A DNA stretch of 64,000 nt from Cyclobacteriaceae bacterium (GTDB lineage: Bacteria; Bacteroidota; Bacteroidia; Cytophagales; Cyclobacteriaceae), in contig JANQKF010000039.1 of assembly GCA_028281285.1 (NCBI GenBank), positions 1 to 64,000 on the forward strand. The letters run 5' to 3'. The notes below the pieces were generated by a model that made no database searches, was not told the origin of the DNA, and saw nothing but the letters and a program-made list of their open reading frames with translations. A program made the position numbers and the translations under genes. Below are positions 18,907-28,077 of this stretch, piece after piece. How positions within the stretch are numbered: position 1 is the first letter of the stretch; every line of letters begins with the position of its first letter.

Positions 18907-19842
18907 TCATGATCCGAAATCAATCTCCTTGAACTTGCCAAGCCCGTCTCTCACTCCTCTGATTGTGGCTTTGAATTTGCCCCAACGTCCGCGGATGATA
19001 TAGTAGGCCAAATATTTCGAAATTTTTATACTCTGATGAACTACGGCAAAAGGCATAAAGATCAAAGGAACATGTTTCCTAACCAGGAAGAGGTGATTTC
19101 TAATATTGATATACTGACGTCTTGCCGATCTATATCCTTCTTTACCCTTTTTTCTTGAAACAGCTGTCGCACTCTCAAAATGATAAATTCTCGATTGAGG
19201 AAGATAGAGTAATTTAAATCCTGCCTTCCGTGCCCTAATGGACCAATCCGCATCTTCAAAGAGAATAAAATAAGTATTATCGAGGTAACCGACTTTCTCC
19301 ACCATTTCCCTGCTGAACAAAAGGCAACAACCTGTAATCCAATCGATTTCTCTTATCTCATCGAACTGTCCCGTATCCTTTTCACCTGCTCCGATTGTAA
19401 TCGGCAACCCTATGTACCTATTCATTGTTCCTCCGGCATTCCAAATCTGATTTGGGTCGGCCATAGAGGAAATCTTTGGTTGCACTGCACCCACCGAACC
19501 ACCGAACCCAGCAATCAATGGTTCTACAAATCCTGAGTCGACAGTCGTGTCATTGTTCAGGAGCATTATGAGATCAAATCCTTCCTCATAAGCATACTTA
19601 ATACCCACATTGTTACCTCCAGTGAAACCAAGATTCTTTTCGTTCTCAATGAGAATAATGCCTTGAATTTCTCTCAGACTCATGACCTCTGCCTCATTAC
19701 TGCCATTATCGACCACAATAATTTGGACATTGGCATATGTAACCTCCTTTAATGAAGCTATGCACTTAGAGGTATGTTCCAGACCATTCCAGTTGACCAG
19801 GATTATGGCGACAGATTTGGCATGGTCATTTATTGCTTCCAT
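18907..19842 (-). CDS. glycosyltransferase family 2 (rhamnosyltransferase-like)
   Basis: GT-A enzyme. AIILVNWNGLEHTSKCIASL near residue 12, VVDNGSNE near 45 and the DxD-like MLLNNDTTVDSG near 92 form the donor site. YFILFEDADWSIRARKAGF near 190 carries the usual ED-x-D general-base region. The C-terminal ~70 residues include basic and hydrophobic stretches that may sit on the membrane. The architecture is that of GT2 rhamnosyl- or fucosyltransferases of LPS and capsule loci. It overlaps the sulfotransferase gene upstream by 13 bases. Confidence 0.87.
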   Translation of the reverse strand: MEAINDHAKSVAIILVNWNGLEHTSKCIASLKEVTYANVQIIVVDNGSNEAEVMSLREIQGIILIENEKNLGFTGGNNVGIKYAYEEGFDLIMLLNNDTTVDSGFVEPLIAGFGGSVGAVQPKISSMADPNQIWNAGGTMNRYIGLPITIGAGEKDTGQFDEIREIDWITGCCLLFSREMVEKVGYLDNTYFILFEDADWSIRARKAGFKLLYLPQSRIYHFESATAVSRKKGKEGYRSARRQYINIRNHLFLVRKHVPLIFMPFAVVHQSIKISKYLAYYIIRGRWGKFKATIRGVRDGLGKFKEIDFGS

Positions 19843-20747
19843 CTTTCCAAGTTCAAGTTGAAACTGGCAGAGAGTTTTTTGTTGTAAGGTTCAAAGTATT
19901 CTCTTAATTGAGACAAAGGGCTCATGTAGATTTCTTTGCTAGGTCTTTCCGACTGTTGTATTGAATCGTATACCTTTTTCAGTGAATTCTTGAAAGGAAA
20001 TCGGAACCCGAAAAATTCGTAAACCTTGTGGAAGACATAATGAAGGGTTTGGTTTTTTACTGCCTTGGATTCATTATTTCTTAGCGAGTCATAGTTAACC
20101 TCGATATTACCCAAACCCAAAAAATCCAGAGCATCGCCAAGTACGGTATCAGGTTCTTCTTTGAGTTCTTCAAAAAGATATATCCTGATGTTTTCTGAAC
20201 CTAAGGTGTCCTCCCAATTGATCAGGTAATTCCAATAGATAGAGTACTCCAATTCATGTTGCATGGAAAAAGTGGCTCTTTCGTTCCTGCAGTAATGCTG
20301 TATTGCTGATTTGTTATTAGAGAGCAAATAGCCTACATATTGATCAAAAGACATTCCCTTTATTGCAGCCAGGTTATTTGAAGTAAACTCAAAGGATGAC
20401 ATAATTCGTGAAGCAGGCTCTCTTAAAACAAAAATGGCCTTTGGTTTCAAACTAAGGACCTTCAGGCTTTCGAGAAATTCCGTCTGGTAAATCGTTTGAG
20501 AAGTACCATCCAATTGCAGGCAGGTATCATCCAACGGATAATAAAAATCCGCATAGTCGGTTTTGAAACTTAATCTGAATTTCTGATTATGTGGGTTCTT
20601 GGCATCAATATGGAAAAAAGGTTCTTTCGGATTGGATGCCTGAATTTTGGGATGTTTAGAGATGAGGTCGAACAGAAACGTGGTTCCTGATTTTGAGGCT
20701 CCTGCTAAAAAAATGTCAGGATAAGATTTATTCTCTGTAATAATCAT
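19830..20747 (-). CDS. PAPS-dependent sulfotransferase
   Basis: Predicted cytoplasmic carbohydrate sulfotransferase that moves sulfate from PAPS to a hydroxyl or amino group of a sugar. The 5'-phosphosulfate loop is GASKSGTTFLFDL at residues ~16-28 and the 3'-phosphate motif is LREPASRIMSSFEF near 108-121, both in their standard positions. KEPFFH at ~41 also fits the family. At 305 aa it is full length. It lies between an epimerase and a GT2 in the first Wzx/Wzy locus, so it should sulfate that repeat unit. The PAPS-making genes cysC, cysD and cysN lie at 56257-59265. Confidence 0.87.
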   Translation of the reverse strand: MIITENKSYPDIFLAGASKSGTTFLFDLISKHPKIQASNPKEPFFHIDAKNPHNQKFRLSFKTDYADFYYPLDDTCLQLDGTSQTIYQTEFLESLKVLSLKPKAIFVLREPASRIMSSFEFTSNNLAAIKGMSFDQYVGYLLSNNKSAIQHYCRNERATFSMQHELEYSIYWNYLINWEDTLGSENIRIYLFEELKEEPDTVLGDALDFLGLGNIEVNYDSLRNNESKAVKNQTLHYVFHKVYEFFGFRFPFKNSLKKVYDSIQQSERPSKEIYMSPLSQLREYFEPYNKKLSASFNLNLERWKQ

Positions 20748-20754
20748 CTCATGA

Positions 20755-21771
20755 TCAAGATTCTATAGGATCAGCCGGTTTCTTCCAAAAATCATATATT
20801 CCCTGGTCCAACTCGTATTCTGACCATCTGAATCTATCCCTTATTGGTTGCTCCTTGGCCCAGGCCCACATAATTTCAAGTCCGGTTCTTAAGTCAGTGA
20901 GGTCTTTGAAACCAAGAATTTTCTCTGATTTTCGCCAGGTTGGGTGTGCATTCTTTACTTCGTGTCTTTGCTCCTTGAAGACTACGTTCCCTCCACCCAT
21001 TATCTCAGTTAGAATTTCACTTGCTTCCAAAATTGAGTATTCTATACCCGAACCCAGGTTGATAATCTGCCTTGAAGCCGGAGTAGAGGCAGCTGCATTC
21101 CAAAGTGGTTCCAGGCAATCATCAATAAAGCTAAACGCCCTCTTTTGACTGCCATCACCAAAAATCGTGAGAGGTTCGCCATTCAGGTACTGAAACATCC
21201 AAATTCCCAAAACATTTCTGTAGGTATCCCAAATGTTCTGTTTGACTCCATATACATTGTGTGGCCTTATAATACACCAATCCAGGCCATGCTGTTCTCC
21301 CGCGACTTGAATGTCCATTTCACATGCATATTTCGCTATTCCATATGGATCGATGGGTGCGGGCTGATGAGACTCATCAAAAGGCGGGTTTCCTTTGCCA
21401 TAAACAGCCATGGAACTTGTAAATACCAACCTCTTTACCTCGTGTCGAATGCACTCGTTGATCAGATTTGCCGTTGCGATTAAATTATTCTGATAGTTGT
21501 ATTTTCTAATGAATGGAGACAATCCCTCAGCCGCATAAGCAGCAAAATGATACACGTATTCCGGTTTGAATTCCTCAAAAATCTCCCTGACTTTTTCAGA
21601 TGCGCAATCCACTTGAATAAAGATCACCCTTTCATCAATGTGATCCTTAAAACCTCCACTCAGATTATCCAGGCCAACGACCTGATATTCGGGCTGGTTC
21701 TCCAAGATCCAGTCGGCCAATCTGCTACCAATAAGACCAGCAACTCCGGTAATTAAGATGCTTTTCTTCAT
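20755..21771 (-). CDS. NAD-dependent nucleotide-sugar epimerase/dehydratase
   Basis: Extended SDR. TGVAGLIGSRLADW at residues ~8-21 binds NAD, VFTSSMAVYGKGNPPFDE near 118 gives the Ser/Thr, and DPYGIAKYACEM near 145 gives the catalytic Tyr-x3-Lys. RPHNVYGVKQNIWDTYRNV and DGSQKRAFSFIDD follow, as in UDP-glucose and UDP-N-acetylhexosamine 4-epimerases. The exact substrate is not resolved; a C4 epimerisation is most likely. The gene precedes the sulfotransferase by seven bases and follows the flippase, inside the first polysaccharide locus. Confidence 0.82.
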   Translation of the reverse strand: MKKSILITGVAGLIGSRLADWILENQPEYQVVGLDNLSGGFKDHIDERVIFIQVDCASEKVREIFEEFKPEYVYHFAAYAAEGLSPFIRKYNYQNNLIATANLINECIRHEVKRLVFTSSMAVYGKGNPPFDESHQPAPIDPYGIAKYACEMDIQVAGEQHGLDWCIIRPHNVYGVKQNIWDTYRNVLGIWMFQYLNGEPLTIFGDGSQKRAFSFIDDCLEPLWNAAASTPASRQIINLGSGIEYSILEASEILTEIMGGGNVVFKEQRHEVKNAHPTWRKSEKILGFKDLTDLRTGLEIMWAWAKEQPIRDRFRWSEYELDQGIYDFWKKPADPIES

Positions 21772-21834
21772 TAGAAAAAGTTAGAGCACAAAATTGCAAG
21801 GTCCGAGCGAATCCACAAACAAAACTTAATATTT

Positions 21835-23028
21835 CTAAGGATGGACTCTCTTGGCTTTTAGCACAAAATAATGAAACAAAAAACTAAGGAACTCGGAGAT
21901 AAGCAATGAGACAGCCAGCCCCTTGCCACCATAGAAATAGCTTCCGAGAATGCTGATGATCACCATTATAATGGCTGTCATCCATGTGGCCTTGGCCAAG
22001 ACATCTTTTTGTTCGGCTACCAGTATTTTAATCATATTCCCGACATTTAGCATGCCCAGAAAAGGAAGGAATGCCAGTATTCGGAGAATTTCCGCACTAT
22101 AGTCTACATACTCGCCACCAACGACCCTAATGACCCAAGCCGAGGATAAACTGAAAATTATCCCCATTAAGGCGGTTAATGACAGGCCTCCCCAATAAGC
22201 CTTTTTCAAGTAAACCTGAAAATTTACCTGATCGTTTTGATGCATACGGGAAGCATTTTGGAGTATTGACTGTGTTAGAAAGACGGGAACCATTCGGAGT
22301 AAAAGGGCCACACGTTGTGCCAAGGCATACCTCCCTAATTCAATATCGTTCACAAAATTGCTCAATACGATTAATCCTCCATGTACTGAGATGTGTCCGG
22401 CAATGGTGGATAGGAAAAACTCAAAATTCTCCTTGAGCCGTAACCGAATTCTGCGCAATGTTACCCACGCGGGCTTAAGCAATCGACTTGAATAGATATG
22501 AGTCAAAAGCACTACATTGATAATCAATGTTGTACCTCCCAGAAAAAAATTGACCCAGATTGCATCTTCCCGGGAAGTTACAAAAATGAGTATCGTGGCT
22601 ACATAAAGTAGTCTGGAAACTGCATTTCCGGCTGCTAGCAAAGAAAGTCTTTCGAGCCCCTGTAACATCATCAATGGTGAAAAGGATTCTGCCAGCAAAA
22701 CCACCAAAGACAGACTTAAAATGAGAGGGTAATTGGGAAACAGGTCTAAGGCAAATACACCAATTAAGACCCCGACAATCATAAGAGTTGAAAGCAACAG
22801 ACGTGTCGCGATAACTTCGTTCAGCAAGGTGGATTGTTCTTGCGGAGAATCAACGATCAGTGCTAGTCTTTTCGGCCCATTCAAGTGAAATCCATAGTGT
22901 ATTACTATACTTAAGAGCATCACCACTGACAGGCTTAGGTCCACAAGACCAAATTGCTCCTCTCCGAGCCTTTGAAACAAAATAGGGGTGACCACCAATG
23001 CCACCACCACTTTGATTCCCTGGTTCAA
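21835..23028 (-). CDS. polysaccharide flippase, Wzx/MATE-like (copy 1), start uncertain
   Basis: Polytopic membrane protein of the polysaccharide biosynthesis flippase family, predicted to flip the lipid-linked repeat unit across the inner membrane. About eleven to twelve hydrophobic segments are visible. The first usable canonical start (TTG at 23028) begins inside what should be the first amphipathic helix. The frame stays open upstream to a stop at 23092-23094 and encodes IFNIIKSVSFANFVHLSLNQ, which looks like the normal Wzx N-terminus but has no ATG, GTG or TTG. Translation may start at ATT, ATC or CTG. The chain-length gene lies just upstream. Confidence 0.83.
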   Translation of the reverse strand: MNQGIKVVVALVVTPILFQRLGEEQFGLVDLSLSVVMLLSIVIHYGFHLNGPKRLALIVDSPQEQSTLLNEVIATRLLLSTLMIVGVLIGVFALDLFPNYPLILSLSLVVLLAESFSPLMMLQGLERLSLLAAGNAVSRLLYVATILIFVTSREDAIWVNFFLGGTTLIINVVLLTHIYSSRLLKPAWVTLRRIRLRLKENFEFFLSTIAGHISVHGGLIVLSNFVNDIELGRYALAQRVALLLRMVPVFLTQSILQNASRMHQNDQVNFQVYLKKAYWGGLSLTALMGIIFSLSSAWVIRVVGGEYVDYSAEILRILAFLPFLGMLNVGNMIKILVAEQKDVLAKATWMTAIIMVIISILGSYFYGGKGLAVSLLISEFLSFLFHYFVLKAKRVHP

Positions 23029-23117
23029 AGACAGGTGAACAAAGTTGGCGAATGAAACGCTCTTAATTATGTTGAAAATACCCTTGATTTCTTACTCTGT
23101 TCAGGTCTATACAAAGA

Positions 23118-24185
23118 TCAATCAACGTTATTCATTATTGTTCGATAGGTTCTTTGAGCGGTCAAAAATGCAATAGAGAGAACTCCACCAATAAAAAGAC
23201 CTATTACCAGTGACTTGTACCACTTCCACTTATCATCCTTCAAAGGGAGAACCGGCTTATCGATGAGTTGAATTAGAGGAGTGTTATTGCGATGTGCAAT
23301 TTTCGCAATCTCCAAATTCTTTACAATTTCCTGGTACACAGTAGATGAGGTCTGCAAATCAATCAGCAGTTTTTGCCTGGGAACACTGGCCTGAGCTCGC
23401 AGAGGGTTCAGGTTAGGATTGCTTTCTTCAAATTGGGCAAGATCGGCAATTTTTTTATCAAGAATTGATTTCACACTATCGGCCTGATGGCTCAATACTC
23501 TAAGATTTTCACCCGTTTTCTTGGTTTTCGAATTGACATAGAATGTATTGACATTGCTGACCAAAGCTTCATTAAACGTTTTAGCGAAATATTCATCTTT
23601 AGATTCATAGCTGACTCTAAGAATACTCAGTTTTCGACTGGGTTTACCCACCCACAGGTTCTTCTCTAATATGTCTTCAGTAACCTCTTTAAGAACACTA
23701 TCATGCCTAACGGTGATTTGTTCATCAGAGACTTCAAAATCAACCGCAGACTCCTGCCAATCTGATAACAAATCATTTTCTTGCCCATACCAGCTAATGA
23801 GTCGTTGTCGTGTTCCATTTACATCAGTATGGGTCAAAAGCGTACTCTTTAGAATCGAATATGACTTATAGAGTTCCACTATGTTGTCGATTTGAAATAG
23901 TGAACTATTTTCCGCCAGGGCACTCAGGTTAACACCGGCCAAGTTGGCCAAGGAGGACAATTGCCCCAAACTACCACCTGCTTCTGTTTCCAGAACAAAT
24001 GTTGTTTCAGCTACATAGTTCGTATTCCGGACTGAATGGTAAGTAAAAAACAACCCTCCGATCAGGACGGCAATGACACCTATTTTTTTCCATGCCATGA
24101 CCATATCCCTGATCCATGCTTGAAAATTTCTAATTAGTCCAGCTAGTGACATTCGATCTTCTTGTATATAATCTGAGTCACTCAA
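23118..24185 (-). CDS. polysaccharide co-polymerase / chain-length determinant (Wzz family, copy 1)
   Basis: Inner-membrane Wzz-type protein controlling chain length and linking polymerase to exporter. One transmembrane segment lies near residues 37-50, followed by the Wzz N-terminal domain, a coiled-coil periplasmic part (~200-300) and a second transmembrane segment near 330-345. The stretch LSSLANLAGVNLSAL near 75 recurs in the paralogue at 43391-44464 as IAALAGINLNSLGG. The C-terminus stops after the second helix, so there is no tyrosine-kinase domain. The start is TTG at 24185, four bases after the exporter stop; ATG at 24152 is an alternative. Confidence 0.85.
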   Translation of the reverse strand: MSDSDYIQEDRMSLAGLIRNFQAWIRDMVMAWKKIGVIAVLIGGLFFTYHSVRNTNYVAETTFVLETEAGGSLGQLSSLANLAGVNLSALAENSSLFQIDNIVELYKSYSILKSTLLTHTDVNGTRQRLISWYGQENDLLSDWQESAVDFEVSDEQITVRHDSVLKEVTEDILEKNLWVGKPSRKLSILRVSYESKDEYFAKTFNEALVSNVNTFYVNSKTKKTGENLRVLSHQADSVKSILDKKIADLAQFEESNPNLNPLRAQASVPRQKLLIDLQTSSTVYQEIVKNLEIAKIAHRNNTPLIQLIDKPVLPLKDDKWKWYKSLVIGLFIGGVLSIAFLTAQRTYRTIMNNVD

Positions 24186-24188
24186 AAT

Positions 24189-26750
24189 TTAAAAGTTAAT
24201 CTGACTGATTAATAGGGCAAGTGTCGCCAAACCGCTGGTGATACCAATGATCTCTGCAGGGGTAACAGGAATCTTCGGGGATTTGGCCGGAACTATGATC
24301 TCAGCACCAGCAGTGACCTTTGGATAATTCTTAAAGAACAGAAACCCCTTGGTTCTTGCTACACTTCCGTTAGGATAGATCACATATGTTCCCCGTCTCT
24401 TTGCGCGGTTGTCAAAACCACCGGCCCGATCGATAAAATGTTTAAGTGACCTTTCTCGTTCAAACAGCACGGTCGTGGGATACAAAACTCTCCCGCGGAG
24501 TCGAACCGTCTCCGCTTGTTTGGGAATGACCAAGACATCCCCTTCGTGTAAAATGAGATCATGCTTAGAGCCTGGATTGGCCAGAATTTTCTTCAGGTCG
24601 ATTCCAATTGCTTCTGACTCTTTGATTTCAACATCACTGTAAAGCGTATTTCTCTGAACGATTTCCCTGAGTCTTTCCCTTTTGGCAAACGAAGAAAGGT
24701 TCTGGTTTTCAGAAAGTCCATTATTAAGTTTATCCAGTTCCATATTTACCCTTTCCAGTTGGGCCAATTGGGCTTCTGTTAATGTTTCCGGTTCTTTGTC
24801 AAAACGTTCCAGAAGCTGTTGTAAGTCGTTGATCTGAAGTTCCAAATCTGATGACTCTGAGTAAAATTCGGTTTTCCTTAATAATGTTGCCCCTTCTGCA
24901 AAAGCATATTGATTTAATCCTCCTGACCTCTCAATCAGGCTGGAAATTCTTTCGGTTTGATTGTTAATCGCATAATCTCCCGGGTATCTTACCTGACCTT
25001 CTACAGCAACGAACTGTTGAGTGAAAAAATCAGGATTCTTTCTTACCACTACATGATCGTAGGGCTGCAGTATGAGTGGCCCACCAGACAATTCCAGGTT
25101 TTCATTGATATCTCGAACCACAATCTCCGAAATCGCTCCACTTTCTGAGTCTCCTGACCTTCTTGTGACTTCAATCCTTGAGGCTGACGCAGAGGCTTTC
25201 AGTCCACCTGCCAAGGCAATGAGGTCTTCAATTGACATATTTTCGGCAAACCCGAATACCCCTCCTTTATTTACCTCACCGGATACTTCAACATACTGCT
25301 CCTCATTTAAGTCATAAATCGAGAAAATCTGTACTATGTCCTCTCTTTCCAAAATGATATCCTCAACATTGCCGTCCATTAACTGTCCTAAATCGAATGA
25401 AATGTTTTCGGTACTTAAGTTGGGTCGGGTTCTTATCAAAATTGCCCGTTGCCGACTTGCGTCTCCCCTCAGACCTGCCGCCTTTTCTATTAGTTTTTTG
25501 ACGGTGAGCCCTGCTTCAATTGCATAATCTCCCGGTCTGAACACCGCTCCCTTAACTTGCACCCTATTGCTAAACCGATCTAAAATTTCACTTACCTTGT
25601 AAACATCTCCTGATTTCGGTTCGAAAAGATCGAACTGAGAGGCAAAAACATCAGACACCAACTTTTCACTATCAGAGTTTCTTGTAACAGATATCTGATT
25701 GGTGAAAGCAAATTCGGAAAAACCCCCGGCATAGCGAATGAGATCGGCAAGTGTCTCACCCTCCTTTAATTCAAATCGTCCAGATTGTTTGACTGCCCCA
25801 ATCAAGGTAATTCTATTGGTATAGGGTCCAACCAACACCACATCTCCTTCTTGAAGCCAGCCCTCATCTATAAGGTTTCCTTCCACCAAAAATGGGTAAA
25901 GATCCAGTGTGGAATGAAGCTTGCCTTGTCGAACAATCTTAATTTGGCGAAGTGTTCCGTTCTCTTTTATACCGCCTGCCACATAAAGGGCGTTCAACAT
26001 TGTGGTAAAAGCACTTAAATTATAAGTCCCCGGCAGTTCAACCTGCCCCACAATACTAATTGAGATAGATCTTGTCTTGCCAAGACTCACATCTAATTTG
26101 GTTTCTGGATTTTGGCCCGTCAACCCGGTGTAAAATCTGGATAAATACCGTTTCAGTTTTGCCGATGCCTGATCTATAGTCAGACCTGACAGACTAATAG
26201 GACCTACATTTTCCAGAAGGACGTTCCCTTCAGGGTTTATCTCAGCCTGATAATACTGCTCTGAAGCTCCATAGATATCTATATAGAGTTCATCTCCTGC
26301 TGCGAGTAAGTAGTTCTTGGGTGTAGGCCGATTCTGAGTTGGACTAAATGTCAGAAACGGACTGTGTTGACTGAAATAATCAAGTCCAAAGATATCAGAA
26401 GTGGACCTGACTTTAGATTCCAATGAATCAAAGTAGGCGTTTCGAAGGCGTGAATCAGTAATAAGTTCAGAAGATGCCTTAGCTGTACGAGACAACCTTG
26501 CGTCATCAATTTTCTGTTGAAGCAGACTGATTTCATTGCTGGACATGCCTTGATTCCTGGCCAACTCAAACAAGTCGGATTCTGTGTATCCAAGTGCTCT
26601 TGCCCGCGTCATTAATGATTGGATTTCTCGCTCAGAGAGTTCTTCGACTTTTATCGTTGAAAAGTCGGGCAAGGTTTGAGAATAGATTAATTCACCAAAT
26701 GAGAAGAAAATGATTAAGAGAAACAGAAGTCTCCTAAGCTGTTGGGCCAT
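24189..26750 (-). CDS. SLBB-domain polysaccharide export protein (Wza-like, copy 1)
   Basis: Outer-membrane polysaccharide export protein. A signal peptide (residues 1-24, LLFLLIIFFSFGELIYSQ) is followed by a helical segment with LSEREIQSLMTRARALGYTE, then the Poly_export domain (LAAGDELYIDIYGASEQ near 145). Several SLBB repeats follow (for example VEGQVRYPGDYAIN), and a C-terminal hydrophobic helix is likely. The mature N-terminus is Gln, not Cys, so unlike Wza it is probably not a lipoprotein. At 853 aa it is long, as in many Bacteroidota. It is paralogous along its length to 44482-47160 and is followed within four bases by its chain-length partner. Confidence 0.88.
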   Translation of the reverse strand: MAQQLRRLLFLLIIFFSFGELIYSQTLPDFSTIKVEELSEREIQSLMTRARALGYTESDLFELARNQGMSSNEISLLQQKIDDARLSRTAKASSELITDSRLRNAYFDSLESKVRSTSDIFGLDYFSQHSPFLTFSPTQNRPTPKNYLLAAGDELYIDIYGASEQYYQAEINPEGNVLLENVGPISLSGLTIDQASAKLKRYLSRFYTGLTGQNPETKLDVSLGKTRSISISIVGQVELPGTYNLSAFTTMLNALYVAGGIKENGTLRQIKIVRQGKLHSTLDLYPFLVEGNLIDEGWLQEGDVVLVGPYTNRITLIGAVKQSGRFELKEGETLADLIRYAGGFSEFAFTNQISVTRNSDSEKLVSDVFASQFDLFEPKSGDVYKVSEILDRFSNRVQVKGAVFRPGDYAIEAGLTVKKLIEKAAGLRGDASRQRAILIRTRPNLSTENISFDLGQLMDGNVEDIILEREDIVQIFSIYDLNEEQYVEVSGEVNKGGVFGFAENMSIEDLIALAGGLKASASASRIEVTRRSGDSESGAISEIVVRDINENLELSGGPLILQPYDHVVVRKNPDFFTQQFVAVEGQVRYPGDYAINNQTERISSLIERSGGLNQYAFAEGATLLRKTEFYSESSDLELQINDLQQLLERFDKEPETLTEAQLAQLERVNMELDKLNNGLSENQNLSSFAKRERLREIVQRNTLYSDVEIKESEAIGIDLKKILANPGSKHDLILHEGDVLVIPKQAETVRLRGRVLYPTTVLFERERSLKHFIDRAGGFDNRAKRRGTYVIYPNGSVARTKGFLFFKNYPKVTAGAEIIVPAKSPKIPVTPAEIIGITSGLATLALLISQINF

Positions 26751-26861
26751 GCAAAGTCAAAGTTGTATCAGCATGCAAGATAAGGGTTTACTTGATTATT
26801 TAACTGATGAATTTATTTAAGGAGCAATAATGGGGGAGACGAGAATCCGTCCGATGTTGTA

Positions 26862-27989
26862 TTAACCGGCCGTTTTGGAAATGGGAACAACTTTGGTGTC
26901 CTTACGATCCGCTCTGTTTCGCTCACGGAGTTCCTCCTTTCGTTTGTCAATCGCAGATTTGAAAATCAAGTCCAGAATAGTTGCCAATGCGATGGCCGTA
27001 ACCAGGATAGTTGGTAGAACAACGAGATCCGAAAAATCTTTTAGGACGAGAGCCAAAAGCACAAAAATCACGTTCACCGTGATCAAAATTCCAGTTGCCT
27101 GGGAGTGATTGCATCCGAGGCGTAGGAGAATATGATGAATGTGAGTCTTATCGGGATGCATTGGAGACTTCCCTTTCAACATTCTTTTAGTGAATACTCT
27201 GATAGTATCATACAGTGGAATGATCAAAATCGCCACGGCCGTACCAATGAAAGACATGAACTGCCATTCATTCGCTTCAGGCAACATATAGTTGGCATCG
27301 ATGAATTTAATGCCGAGTATCGACAGGAAAAAACCAATAAACAACGAGCCGGTGTCTCCCATAAATACTCTAGATGGGGCCCAATTGAATTGAAGAAATG
27401 CCAAAAGTGCTCCAACCAGAGCAAAAGAGACATAGGCATAGGCCTCGAAACCGGTCAAAAAGAACCAAATTCCAAAAAAGACTGATGCGATAACTCCAAT
27501 AGAACCGGCAAGTCCATCAATTCCATCCACCAGATTGTAGGCATTCGTGATCACAATAATGGTGAAAACCGAAATCAGGTAACTCCAAAATTCAGCGATC
27601 TCGTATATACCAAAAAGACCATATAGCGACATTAAACGTATATCGCAGACCCCTACAATGATCATTGCAGCGGCCAACTGTCCAAATAACTTCTGAAGTG
27701 CCTTAAGATCGATTAAATCATCTCGAAAGCCTATGATAAACATGATAGATAATGCACTTAAGACGAATTTAAGCTCTAACAGTGCATCCAGGGGCATCCA
27801 AATCAATGAGGCAATTGCAAAACCTATAAAAACGGGAAGTCCCCCCATAGAAGGAGTTTGCACGGTATGAATCTTCCTACCACCGGGGGCATCCAGGAAA
27901 TTCCTTCTTTTAAATGCCCTAATAAAAACAGGAAAAAGAAAAAATGTGATTAAAAATGCAGTGCCTGAAAGTAAAAATATTTTTTCCAT
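26862..27989 (-). CDS. WecA/MraY-family undecaprenyl-phosphate sugar-1-phosphate transferase
   Basis: Polytopic inner-membrane enzyme that transfers a HexNAc-1-phosphate to undecaprenyl phosphate, starting a glycan. About ten hydrophobic segments are seen, with catalytic loops FRDDLIDLKALQK near 88, NAYNLVDGIDGLAGS near 147, FMGDTGSLFIGF near 209 and the histidine motif HPDKTHIHHILLRLG near 278. These assign it to the WecA side of the family rather than MraY. ATG at 27989 (375 aa) is preferred to the TTG at 28007, which overlaps a -7 element. It lies upstream of the exporter gene and pairs logically with the WecG-like enzyme at 14605. Confidence 0.88.
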   Translation of the reverse strand: MEKIFLLSGTAFLITFFLFPVFIRAFKRRNFLDAPGGRKIHTVQTPSMGGLPVFIGFAIASLIWMPLDALLELKFVLSALSIMFIIGFRDDLIDLKALQKLFGQLAAAMIIVGVCDIRLMSLYGLFGIYEIAEFWSYLISVFTIIVITNAYNLVDGIDGLAGSIGVIASVFFGIWFFLTGFEAYAYVSFALVGALLAFLQFNWAPSRVFMGDTGSLFIGFFLSILGIKFIDANYMLPEANEWQFMSFIGTAVAILIIPLYDTIRVFTKRMLKGKSPMHPDKTHIHHILLRLGCNHSQATGILITVNVIFVLLALVLKDFSDLVVLPTILVTAIALATILDLIFKSAIDKRKEELRERNRADRKDTKVVPISKTAG

Positions 27990-28003
27990 AGCTCCGAAGG
28001 AGG

Positions 28004-28012
28004 TCAAATTTA
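28004..28012 (-). promoter_or_regulatory. -7 element upstream of the WecA-like gene
   Basis: Minus-strand TAAATTTGA matches TAnnTTTG and would start transcription close to the ATG at 27989. No convincing TTG is seen 18-22 bases upstream, so support is partial. Confidence 0.33.
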
Positions 28013-28077
28013 AAGAAGCTGCACTTGATTAAAAAGAAAAGGGAATTAAATATACATACCCAACAGCGCCTGCAAAT

